Positions 1 through 9,848 of a stretch of 64,000 nt of DNA are shown piece by piece. The notes below the pieces were generated by a model. That model worked only from the letters and a program-made list of their open reading frames with translations, had not been told where the DNA came from and made no database searches. Position numbers and translations under genes: made by a program. Source of the stretch: Takakia lepidozioides (lineage: Eukaryota > Streptophyta > Takakiopsida > Takakiales > Takakiaceae); the NCBI GenBank assembly GCA_030704615.1, contig CM060733.1, positions 63,240,001 to 63,304,000 of the forward strand, in the 5' to 3' direction. Each line of letters starts with the position of its first letter. Position 1 is the stretch's first letter.

Positions 1-204
1 CACTTAAGCAAGAGACAGACATACATATCTGAATCTGCTGAAATGCTCCTTGGTTTAAAGGTTGTAGAGCCTCTTTCAGTCTGCCTCCCTCACAAATGAT
101 CTTCACATGCCCAGAAGAGCCAGAAGAGGCATTATGGACTCCCTCTCTTGATCCTCTTTTAGAAGTTGTGGTCATGGTTGAGGTGGCTGATTTAAATCAG
201 GGCT

Positions 205-958
205 GCCAGGCCTGCAATGCACACAAACATGATGTGGCCGGGCTGAACCCCTTCCCCCATCATTTGCTCATAGGTCTCCAAAGCCTCCATCCCACGTCCC
301 TGTTGTGCATACCCTGCAAGCATCGCACTCCACGACACCACATCTCATTCAGCCATAGTGTTGAACACTCCCTTTGCATCCTCGATGCGCCCACATTTTA
401 CATACATGTCTACTAGGGTATTGTTCAAAATGACATTTGGTACAATTCCAGCTTTGAAGGTGTCACCATGGACCTCCTTCCCCTTTTCCAGAGCTGCCAG
501 GGCAGTGTTTCCAATGACATTAGGTACAATTCCAGCTTTGATGATATCCCCATGCACCTCTTTGCCCTTCTCCAGGGCTGCCACGCCTGCAATGCATACA
601 AACATAATGTGGCCGGGCTGGACCCCTTCCCCCATCATTTGCCCATAGGTCTCCAAAGCCTCCATCCCACGTCCCTGTTGTGCATACCCTGCAAGCATCG
701 CACTCCACGACTCCACATCTCGTTCAACCATAGTGTTGAACACTCCCTTTGCATCCCCGATGCACCCACATTTTGCATACATGTCCACTAGGGTATTGTT
801 CAGAATGACATTTGGTACAATTCCAGCTCTGAAGATGTCACCACGGACCTCCTTCCCCTTTTCCAGAGCTGCCAGGGCAGTGTTTAGAATAACATTAGGT
901 ACAATTCCAGCTTTGATGATATCCCCATGCACCTCTTTGCCCTTCTCAGGGGTTGCCA
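205..958. repeat. Tandem duplication, about 380-bp unit
   Basis: Positions 205-588 and 588-958 are near-identical direct copies. Both begin with CCTGCAATGCA and contain the same run from the GTGGCCGGGCTG block through to GCACCTCTTTGCCCTTCTC. The duplication lies inside the PPR-derived sequence and explains its repeated peptide motifs. Confidence 0.85.
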
Positions 959-1000
959 GGCTTGCACAAGCATTGCAATGCACACAAACATGATGTGAGA
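205..1000 (-). pseudogene. Decayed tandem PPR protein gene fragment
   Basis: Pentatricopeptide-repeat proteins bind organellar RNA. On the minus strand the longest open stretch (983 to 345) encodes PPR-type text such as NNTLVDMYAKCG, DVESWSAMLAGYAQQGRG and the linker KGKEVHGDIIKAGIVPNV, typical of PLS-class repeats. The sequence is a tandem of two about 380-bp units (588-958 and 205-588) and part of a third, each repeating the same set of motifs. In the second unit the codon matching the Arg of MVERDV has become TGA (MAE-stop-DVVSW, near 345), so reading stops. No start codon, transit peptide or C-terminal E/DYW domain is visible. I read it as a dead, internally duplicated PPR fragment; an exon of a larger gene cut by the window edge is less likely. 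Confidence 0.8.
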
Positions 1001-1455
1001 GGGCAAAACAGGCTGAAATAGGTCAAAGAAGAAGATGCCCTCACCACATTGTCCTTGAGGTTGTGTCATGACTTGACCGACCATCAACCCAAAAGGTGCT
1101 CTTGTGTGTGCTGCTTGTGTATGCAGTCAGGTAATGTCGGTTTGGTCTGTGAGATCGAACCACCACGGTGTAGCTGAGTAGGCAGAGATTGAAACACGGC
1201 CTGCTAAGACCAAGCTAACTCTCCCAAGAACGGCAAGCTCGCAAGAATGTTGTGAGCTTCTCCTCGTCTCATCTCCTCCTCATTTCCTCCTTCCTGCATC
1301 ATTTGCTCAACGCCTCCATCCCACGCCCCTGCATATCCTACGTTCATCGCATTCCATCCCTCGGCTACTGGTGTGGCGCAGGGAGACAAAAAAAAAGCCA
1401 AGTCCCAACCCTCCTCTGTGTTCACGATTACCCTAATTGGCAACCTTATTAGCAA
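1000..1455. repeat. Dispersed PPR-derived repeat, copy 1
   Basis: This stretch matches 33690-34125 in the same orientation, with scattered substitutions. Shared blocks include TTGGTCTGTGAGATCGAACC, AACGCCTCCATCCCACGCCC, GCCAAGTCCCA and GTTCACGATTAC. On the minus strand it reads a degraded PPR-like segment (EGWNAMNVGYAGAWDGG). The second copy lies inside the CACTA element, so the segment has been carried or copied. Confidence 0.75.
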
Positions 1456-2228
1456 CTTTTTAACTTTTTAACCTTTTGCACTTTGATTCATTTTAGGTCA
1501 GAGGCTAAAGTCCTGCTACCAGACTTGTTTAGAAAACCAAAACACCACGTAGACAAACATTATGGTAATAAAATATATTACCATTGGGCTGGTTTGAACA
1601 CTTATTGGTAAATTTAGGTTAGGATTTTTAGGTTAGGATTTTTTCGAAATATTCTGGTTTTTTCTTTGATGTGTGAGATGACAAAGTCCAAGCATGTCAC
1701 ATAAACAAGGAGTTCAACGTAAGGATGATGCAAGTGATTTGTGGCAAAAAGTGTAAATCATGCCTATGCCTATTTGTCCTAGTTGTGTCATAGGTTGCAA
1801 CGGAACGAGGCCACCTTTGAATGGGATCCCCATGCTCATTTCACCAAGGGCATTATAGACTTTATAATGTAGAGATTGAAAATGGGGTGTATTCTTCACT
1901 TGCTAGTAGCCCATCGTGCAGATTTCTAAACATGAACATGAAGTTCATAATCATTTTCCAAGGGCATCATTCTCAAACTCCCCATACACCACAATCAGTG
2001 GAAATAATTGTATGTTCCCATTTCACACAAGTGTGTAACATGCCATGTAAACTAAGCCAACCCCTGCCACGCTCATGGCTGTTTTCACTCTTGCCTGGGG
2101 TGTGGACCACACCTGAAGTCTACATTGGCCTGACATCATGCCTTTGGCACTTCAACTTGTCTAGTGGAAATCATTTGTGATTGTGCCTTGGCTGACTCCT
2201 GCATTGTCCAACTTCCCTGTCTTGACAG
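1456..2228. other. Non-coding stretch left of element 1
   Basis: The sequence is AT-rich, with short direct duplications such as TTAGGTTAGGATTTTTAGGTTAGGATTTTT at 1617-1640. I see no ORF with recognisable protein character and no RNA gene. Confidence 0.5.
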
Positions 2229-2235
2229 ACATACC
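2229..2235. repeat. Left target-site duplication of element 1 (ACATACC)
   Basis: ACATACC directly precedes the left inverted end and is repeated exactly at 15687-15693 just outside the right end. The perfect match is only 7 bp, a little short for a MULE (usually 8-11 bp), so neighbouring bases may have mutated. Confidence 0.7.
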
Positions 2236-2460
2236 GGGGGTTGCTATTCCATGAGCTCATGAGCGGTGAGCTCATCATGAGCGGGCATGGCTAACCCATG
2301 AGCCGCAAAGTAACACACTTCGAATTTTGGCAGATTTTTTTCGGGCCAAAAACTATAAAATAATCAAAAATCGAAGATTTCCGCGCTCATGCTGGAAGCA
2401 CTCCGCTCATGAGTACCAGTGTACGCTCATGACTTGGAGCCCAGGCTCATGGACCGCCAG
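2236..2460 (+). repeat. Left terminal inverted repeat and GCTCATGAGC subterminal repeats
   Basis: The terminal repeat is followed by many iterations of CTCATGAGC or CATGAGC between 2250 and 2310 and again at 2385-2455. The same word dominates the right end at 15627-15675. Repeated short palindromic words just inside both ends are usual transposase-binding sites in MULEs, which is the likely role here. Confidence 0.7.
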
Positions 2461-2489
2461 GCCAGGTCATAGAATAACTGAATTCTGGG

Positions 2490-2958
2490 CAATAACGGCA
2501 CCGAAATTATCCCAGAGGCAGAGACGCAAGTGGAATTAGGATCCGGGTTTGCAGACTCCGAAAACGCAATGGCGACCTATAACCGTGGATAGTACTATTG
2601 CAGAAGTGCAGGATGGTTGGGTATAACAACGCCGTAATTGGGCACAGGAAAAGAAATAGCCGGCTGAAGGCTCGGGAGTGAAGCCAACAACGGTGAAAGT
2701 AATTGGGCTCCGCCAACCAAATACCCGGCTGCATCCTCCGGAGTGCAGGCGATAACGGCGCCGAAATGGGCCCCGGAAACCAAATACTCGGCTCAAGCCA
2801 CCGGAGTGCAGCCAATAACGGCGCCGAAATTGGGTCCGGAAACCAAATACCCGGCTGAAGGCTGGGGATTGCAACCAATAACGGCGCCGAAATTGACCTG
2901 CGGAAACAAAATTCTCGGCTGAAGCTTCCGCACTCCATGTAATAACGGCGCCGAAATT
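2490..2958. repeat. Palindrome minisatellite, about 63-bp period
   Basis: The core ATAACGGCGCCGAAATT occurs at 2752, 2815, 2878 and 2942, a regular spacing of 63-64 bp. Weaker copies lie near 2491 and 2628. The unit also repeats GGAAACCAAATAC and CGGCTGAAGC. The core is the same CGGCGCCG palindrome found throughout element 1. The long minus-strand ORFs here are by-products of the repeat. Confidence 0.85.
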
Positions 2959-3062
2959 GGCGTCGGAGAGCAAATACCCGCCTTACGGTGAGGGAGGCCT
3001 TGCTCTCATTTTGCTCTTCACTCTTCTCTGTTGTGCCCATCTCCTCCCTGCTTTGAGTTCGT

Positions 3063-3628
3063 GCTGTGTATGAGGCCATGTCGTGCCCGAATCACATCTA
3101 TCGACGCCAGACGGGAGTCATTTTCCCGAAAGCAGACGACATCATTGTCTTCCTGGATGTTTACAGGGACGATCCTCGACTTGTCCAGCTGAGAGCAATG
3201 GAGTTTCTTGCAGGATTGCACGATTCTCCTGGACCCGGCTGGGGAGCAGGTGGTTCCTACGCATCATGGACCTGGACTTTCCGCATGTGTGGGAGCCGAA
3301 CAGATCACGCACAGCGTTGCTGTATCGCTGGAATTGTTGCGAGTGGACGTATGATGAGTGCATAGGTGAAAACTTTACGCGTGGACGGACTGGCTCGGAA
3401 AGTGGGGACATTCTCTTCAGTTATGAGGATGAGGAGGAGGGGAACACAGGGCCCACTGTGAAAATGTCCTTCTACCAAGGGGGCGCTATCGATAAACACG
3501 ACATCCTCGTTAGTTTCAACCGGGCGACAGAAACCACTGACATTTTGTTCAAATATAGGCACCCGGTCACTGAGGAGGTCCTTGAGAGGCCAGTTCGAGT
3601 TCCTTCTTCTTGGGCGAGGGGACCATAG
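3063..3628 (+). CDS. Third ORF of element 1, unknown function, probably frameshifted
   Basis: I do not recognise a family. Two overlapping plus-strand reading frames look like one protein split by a frameshift between about 3200 and 3280. The first, starting near 3069, gives protein-like text (ADDIIVFLDVYRDDPRLVQL). The second runs to the stop at 3628 with acidic and polar text (GDILFSYEDEEEG, then KHDILVSFNRATETTDILFKYRHPVTEEV, shown here only as landmarks). It starts about 100 bp after the 63-bp palindrome array, which could serve as its promoter region, and converges on the transposase gene. Element 2 has no counterpart between its left end and its transposase. It could be a captured host gene fragment or an accessory gene. 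Confidence 0.45.
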
Positions 3629-4116
3629 GTCTTGCATGCTAGAGTAGACATGTTTCAACTCGCTGACACTCATGGCACATACATTTTCATTCAGAAATCA
3701 AGCAGCTTCCCTGTGCCATATGGGGAATATACATGCTTCGATAATCTTCTGTTAAGGTTTTTTGCAATTCACTGCCAGTATGCTGGGACGTGTCCTTTGT
3801 CGTATGGATTGCTGTTTGCACAAGGTGCAGTATGCAAATGCTGGAATGTGCAGTAGGACCCTTCCCACTGGGACACAGAACTAGCAATCTTGTAAAGGCA
3901 TCACATTTGCAGAACAGTAACAATGTATTTGTAGCAAATTGGAGTCTTCTCATAAAAAACGCCACGAATTTTTAAAACCAATGCCCGGTATGCGGGTAGG
4001 CAATGCCATTCAAAGTAAAAAGTAGCCATGATTGTATAATTCCTCACAAAAAAATAGGGTGCAAGAAGATGAATGTAATATAATTGCCACTTTCTCTCCT
4101 TCCCGAATGTGGAATG
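3629..4116. other. Convergent intergenic stretch in element 1
   Basis: This separates the third ORF (+) from the 3' end of the transposase (-). It is AT-rich and has AATAAA-like words but nothing else I can support. Confidence 0.4.
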
Positions 4117-7100
4117 TCAAGCAGTCCGACCAGTATCCTGCCGTAGGGCCTTGTGCAGCTCGTTGAAACTCAGTGTTGGAGCATGGATGAAGACGTCCAC
4201 TGCGGATATGCAACTCATGCGCTTCATAAAAATGTAATAAAGGTGTTTGCAGGGGACGTATGCTGCATTCTTCGATTCCATAACAAGGAAGTCCTCACAG
4301 TTGCAAGCTGGGTACTGTGAAACCGTGATTGCATACACGACACTGCGCGCAGCAGACCCGGCTGTTGACAACTGAAATATGCGCCCCATCCCGGGGTGAG
4401 GAACATCCCTGCAACCTTGCACTATGCAGGGCATTGCAAGAGCGTTGGCCATCCTGGTGTCGTTCGCCTTTGTTGGTGGCCGCCGTCTTTTCAGTTTCCC
4501 CCACCGATGGGTGGGCCAAGCTGCGGGGTCACCCACCGGTATGCGGGGGCGAAGAGCTTCTCGTGGGAGGAGGATGACGATTGGGAATTGGATTTCGTGG
4601 AACGTCTGTCCTCTCCACCAGTCGAAACCCTGCACTTCCTAGAGCGTCTGCCTCCTCCAGGGTAATCTGTACCACTTGCCACAGGCCAGACTGCCGGTGG
4701 TTCAGGCATGCCTTGTACACCATACTTGGGCTTGCCGAACACACACGACATGATGTCGTGCCTGCAGAACCAAAACTCCTTCAGTGTGGCCTCCACAAAC
4801 TTTGCGCACACAAATCTCCCTGTGAAGCAAGGGGCAGGCACACCGCCCTGCGGGCTCCTCCGAATCATCTCATTGCATCTCTGGTTGGTGTCGACACGAA
4901 CAGCACAACATTTGCCACGAAATGTCGGACGGTCCGTGCAATTCTCCACTGCGAGGCCGACACATCTCGCTCCACGATTGGAATGTTGTATTGGGTAACG
5001 AAACAGGAGCAACATGCCCATCCTCGGCATGTTGTCCCGAGTCTGGCAGCGATTCCATGGATGCTGCAGGAGAGGGGGTACGAGTCCTGCTTCGTGGAGG
5101 CGTGGGACGCAACATCGTTGCGCCCCGAGGTTGAGTGCGGATGTTCATATCTGATCTCCATGAATCCCCATCCCCTCCGGGCATGTCCTCAATTCTTCTC
5201 TTCACCGGCCGGCTGCGGACATCGCCCTCCAGGCAGTTCCCCCGACTGTGTAACGGCGTTGACCTTATTGTTTCCCGCAATGCAGCAGTCCATTTTTTGG
5301 GATCGGTCGAACGATGCGCCGCCCTCATCAGCATCTCCTGCCTGTCTGGTCCGATACCCCATTGCTTTCCTCCCAGAAACTGGTAGTAATGAGATTGTTG
5401 CATGATGGCCCTCACAATATCTTCTGTTGTTGCTGTCAACATGTCAACGAGATGTGCTGCAGAGGAAGCACGCCAGGAAGAGTGCACCGATTCGGCCATG
5501 TTCGTCGTCGGCATATCCGTGTCATCCTCCAAGCTCATGTCCTGTTGAAGGAAATTAGATATGTCACTGATTGTGGAGAATGTCCAAGCACAAAACAGAA
5601 CAATTGTCAAGTACAGAAATGTGTTACCTGTCATGTAGTCTCCAAACTGGCGGAATCTATAATGCCACCACGCAAGCCACGTTTGCAGTTCTGGCTGATC
5701 TTTCACATCCACTGCCCCTGAAGACACCCACCAGGCGCGTATGGTTGCAAACTCGGTCTCCGCCTCGTCGATGGAATTCGCATTTTTCCACGCTAGGCAC
5801 ATACTGATATGATCCTGCCGGTGGCGTGACGCCACGAACCTTTTCGTGTTTTGCGTCAAACTCTGCATGAAGTGGAACCCGCAAGATCTCTCCTTTCCTT
5901 CCATTGGAGTCTTTGGGTCGTCCCCATATACCCTCCTAACTGCAGCCCAGTTTGCCTGGGCATTGTCAGCCATGAAGCCCCTAAAATCGGGAGGGGGCAA
6001 CTTGGCTCTCGCCATTTGCTCATTAATTCCGCGCCACATATGCAACTCCGAATCTGTGTCTTCTCCCTTCATTTCGCAGATAGCAATGGTCATCAACTTT
6101 CTGCAATGTGGGTCGTATACATGTGCCCCCATTGTCACCCAATCGTGGTTGGTAATTCGCCGGATGTGGTCGAACATGACCCAACAATTTGAAGGTCTCC
6201 ACTGGTCATCCGCTTCACCAAATCGACGCCGCTCCCCGGTCCGCACGTTGACATCTTAAATATGAAGCACCTGTCCGTCTCCGAGCCTTGACCAGGAAAG
6301 AAGCTGCCTTGGATGAAGTCGTAGCCGCATGTGCGCTTCACTTCCAAGATGGAGTGCATGTCTGATCCTCTTCCGATTCGTTTCTTGCAGCTGACAATGT
6401 GGTTCCTGACATTGGGGCTGCACACATGGGAGACAGCTTCCAGCAGGTCCTTCATGTCCCCCTCGCCCAGCTTCTCTCTTGTGCTTCCGTCCTCCGACAT
6501 TATTCTGCCAATTGCAATCCTATGTGCCGATGCGAGCTGTATCTGCTTTGGTTTTGCACCCGGCCTCAACCTCACCTCCTCCTTGATAATATCCTGGGCT
6601 TGTTGAAAAGCGACTCTGCAATTGCCTCTGGCGAGGGGGTGCTCATGCTTTCCGATGTGAATGCATGCTCTGGTGCACGCTGGGCCGACGGTCCCGACGT
6701 AGTACTGCTTGGCGTTGCACACTGCCATGCACGTAGGGGCTGCGTTGCAATGGGCACACTTGAACGTCCCTGCAGGAACTCTACCTTGAGGCCAAAATGG
6801 GGTCGACGAATTGCCAATCCAGTCAGTCTCATTCCTGGTGCCTTTGCTAGTGTAATGGTAACATGTGCTCGAGAAACATTTAAGATGCCCAGCACACAAT
6901 ACATATCTCACTCGAACTCCATCACCCAGGTTGGACGATGAAGTTTTGGTGACACACCAAGGGTGGCCGTCATGTTTCCTGTTCATTCCTGCGAGCATGC
7001 CGTCTGGGCCTGCGCCTGCCGGCACTGGAGGGAACTCGTATAGCATTCCCATCCACAACATCAGGCAAAGTTTCCACAAATGGATTGGAGTTTTGTCGTA

Positions 7101-7709
7101 ATCAAGCCTAAGAAGGTCACTGGAGCGGGAACCCGTTGTCTTCATCCTCCGCAATATGTCGATTACTGAGCGGACGGAAGTTGAGTCGGACGGTGTATGC
7201 TGAACACTCCTAGTGACGGACGACTTCGAAACATACGATGGAAGGACCATACAGTCTTCATCGTCACTGGATAAGTCGTGGACGACTGTTTCCCTGTTTT
7301 CCTGGATTTCCCTTTTCACATGTTTGGGCTTCTCTGCTTGTGAAGAGGTGCCCACATCCTTCACATCTTGCACGCCCCAGACCCTCTTGTGGAAGGAGGA
7401 TCAACCAAGTTCCAGCGTGGGAACTCTTTAGGCACGATTTCACCAATGGCACTGTACCGGATGGATTCAGAAGCTGGGAGCCGCCACTTTGCCTTTTCCG
7501 AAATCTGCATGCAGAATGACGGCACTTTCCAGAAAATTTCCATAAGCATCCTTCGTCTCCTCTTCCAAAAACACCGTTCCAGGGCGGAGCCCGAACTTCA
7601 CACACAAGTACTGCTCAGTGACAATCGCAAATCCTTGGTCGCAGGGTATTTTAGCTTTCAGAGAATCAGGATGGAAGTACACGTTGACCCAAACACGCCA
7701 TTTTGAAGA
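4117..7709 (-). pseudogene. MULE-like transposase with SWIM zinc finger (element 1), frameshifted
   Basis: The predicted role is cut-and-paste transposition in the nucleus. In order on the minus strand: an N-terminal segment (about 7700-7470, DQGFAIVTEQYL); an acidic linker (SSDDEDC); a Cys/His region resembling the WRKY/FAR1-type DNA-binding domain of MULEs (KHDGHPWC, CNAAP-C, ending in HIGKHEHP, about 6990-6630); a DDE-like core with HVYDP, GFMADNAQANWAAVRRVYG and GFHFMQSL; after a short intron (about 5544-5628) the candidate catalytic Glu in TNMAESVHSSW; a Cys-rich region (FWFCRHDIMSC); and a SWIM finger, CNCEDF followed by YVPCKHLYYIF. Near 6190 one base is missing in an A-run (GDLQ to NCWVMFDHIRR), and other frame changes lie near 7450 and 5000. 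It is paralogous throughout to the element 2 transposase. The KDZ/Zisupton group also has SWIM fingers but its signature motifs are absent. Confidence 0.8.
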
Positions 7710-9600
7710 CGGGACCTCTCGGTACGCTCCGCAGCGAAGTCCTGCAATGAGAAGAGTGTGTCCTACCTAATAACACAAATGATTTTCTGGAGGATTCCGT
7801 ATCCAACAGATGGGTGATCAGTGCACGTAAAGATGAAGGTGTGTAACGTACGTTAAAAAACGGACGAAACAGCAAGTTCACATCGGATATTTGGTGCCTG
7901 AATTGTAATGTACAACCACTTGGGGTACAATAAATCAGGCCTTCCCATGAATTTCGGCACCGAAATCTGGATGAACATCTCTGTCATGTAACAGCTTTGG
8001 AAGCCAGGGGATGAATTCTGGCAACAGAAATCGTAATTTGTTTACCTCATTAAACTGACCAAGCACCCAACGGATGGATTTCGGTGCCGAAATTCGGATG
8101 AACTTCTTCTTCATTAAATTGTATCTGCACATATGGGTTGAATTTAGATGCCAAAATACGGATGAATGTGTTCCTGATTACAGTCGTGATTCACCACGTG
8201 TCCGGATATCGGTGCCGACTTCCGAATGACAGTAATCCTGAATCGGCAGAATGGATGTATTTCGGCGCCGAAATTCATTCTTCATCTCCTTTTCCGACCC
8301 TAATTCTGCTGCCCTGCGGATGGATTTCGGTGCCAGAATTCATCGGAAGTCCTTTTTGTTTTTATTTTTCTTTGCGACAGATGAACTTTGGCGCCGAATC
8401 TCATCCAAGTACTCCCTTTTAATTTTCCTTTTTCTTCGCGAGCAATGAATTTCGGCGCCGAAATTCAACCGAAATTTTTTTTTTTCTTCGCGAGCATTGA
8501 ATTTCGGCGCCGAAATTCATTCCAAGTCCTCCCGAATTTTTTATTTTCCTTCGCGAGCAATGAATTCGGCGCCGAAATTCATCCGAAGTCCTCCCGAATT
8601 TTTTTTTCTTCGCGAGCAATGAATTTCGGCGCCGAAATTCAGCCGACTTCATCCCTCCAAATTCTTTCAGGGTTTGAGCGCCGATTTCGGCGCCGAAATT
8701 CATCCAATGCCATATTTATTTTTCTTTGAAATGGATCAATTTCGGCGCCGAAATTCATCCTTACTGTCCGCAATGAGTAACTCTAATATTACATTTTCTA
8801 TGCGACGGATGAATTTCGGCGCCGAAATTCGTCCAAACCCGGCACTTACTTTTTGCTTTTGGATGATAATTTTCCGTAAATCGTTGGAAATACCCCGTTC
8901 CGACGAATATAACAGGAATATTCTGCATTTAATGGAGAAATCGGCATATTAAACCACTTCTGTCAAAATTAATTGCATTTTAGCCGTTTTTTTTCATTTG
9001 AAACCGACAGTATCCATTAAGTGGTCTTTTTCGCACGGGACGTTGCCGCACATAAAGTATAATTTCGGCGCCGAAATTATAGTTAAATGTCCAGAAATGG
9101 CAAGTCCAACAGGCATGGACAGCATCCGTCAGGGGCAATGATGGCGGCAAAGCGTAGCATGGTGCCATTTTAGTCTTCGCTCTGGATGAATTTCGGCGCC
9201 GAAATAATGATTTCACCTCGTCTACGCGCGGACGGAGATATTCGTAATGAATTTCGGCGCCGAAATATGGATGAAATGTGCCCAAGTGCAACCGTTTCCT
9301 GTCCCGGAATTAATTCCGGCTCCGATATCCCACACAGGTTTGCTCATGACGGATGAGGACTTGGAAGCGATGAATTGCGGCGCCGAAATTCGTAAGTTTG
9401 TGTATGAAAGCACTTGAATAGGATGAATTTCGGCGCCGAAATTCATCCGTCCGCTGATGAAACGTACCGACCTGACTGTTGAATGTCATAGGCAGGGGAT
9501 TTTCATGGCGGTTGGGTTTCATGATGTGCGGATATTTCATTCAATGCCGGCTGCTCCGGGAACAGCATCCGGTGAACGGAAGGTATTTCGGTGCCGCAAT
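7710..9600. repeat. Intergenic palindrome array (GAATTTCGGCGCCGAAATTC family)
   Basis: The DNA between the divergent genes holds about twenty palindromes. Exact or near-exact copies lie at 8447-8466, 8499-8518, 8562-8580, 8621-8640, 8684-8700, about 8738, 8813, 9060, 9187, 9247, 9368 and 9423. Variants with CGGTGCCG or CGGCACCG lie near 7948, 8067, 8326 and 9586. From 8430 to 8660 the unit is a tandem of about 60 bp that includes CTTCGCGAGCAATGAA. Being between two divergent promoters, the array is placed to act on both genes. No convincing ORF is present; open frames here translate the palindrome. Confidence 0.9.
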
Positions 9601-9848
9601 TCGGATAAACCGTCTTGTACTGGTGGCTGGAACTGGCACGCGTCGTGTTCCAGTCGACTTCATCCGTGCGAACGTGTCAGGGGTCACAATCTCTTCATCA
9701 CCCATACGGCAAAAGTGTTGGACGGTGGCAACGCTTCGGGACGTGGCTGCTTACGCATCTGCTCGTGCATAGTGGTTGCATGTTCCACCGCTTCGCTCTC
9801 TCGCTCCTTGCCCTTCTGCAGTGACGTTCTCCTGCGTTTCCTCTCCTT

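Noticed and set aside
2507-3079. Long minus-strand open frames with repeated FRRRYWLHS-type peptides
   Set aside because: They are translations of the 63-bp palindrome minisatellite; the peptide repeat follows the DNA repeat and the frame is shared by overlapping alternatives.
4117-7709. Assignment of the transposase to KDZ (Zisupton/Dileera/Kyakuja) because of the SWIM finger
   Set aside because: The Cys/His N-terminus, the NMAESVHSSW-type Glu motif and the 9-11 bp duplication of element 2 fit MULE-like elements better. The assignment is kept as MULE-like rather than firm.
8430-8660. Regularly spaced repeats that look at first like a CRISPR array
   Set aside because: Spacers are themselves similar, the repeats are palindromes that also occur singly across 13 kb, and the context is a plant transposon without cas genes.
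8138-8952. Several plus and minus ORFs with repeated FGAEIHP or FRRRNS peptides
   Set aside because: They read through the palindrome array. Because the motif is symmetric, the same peptides appear on both strands.
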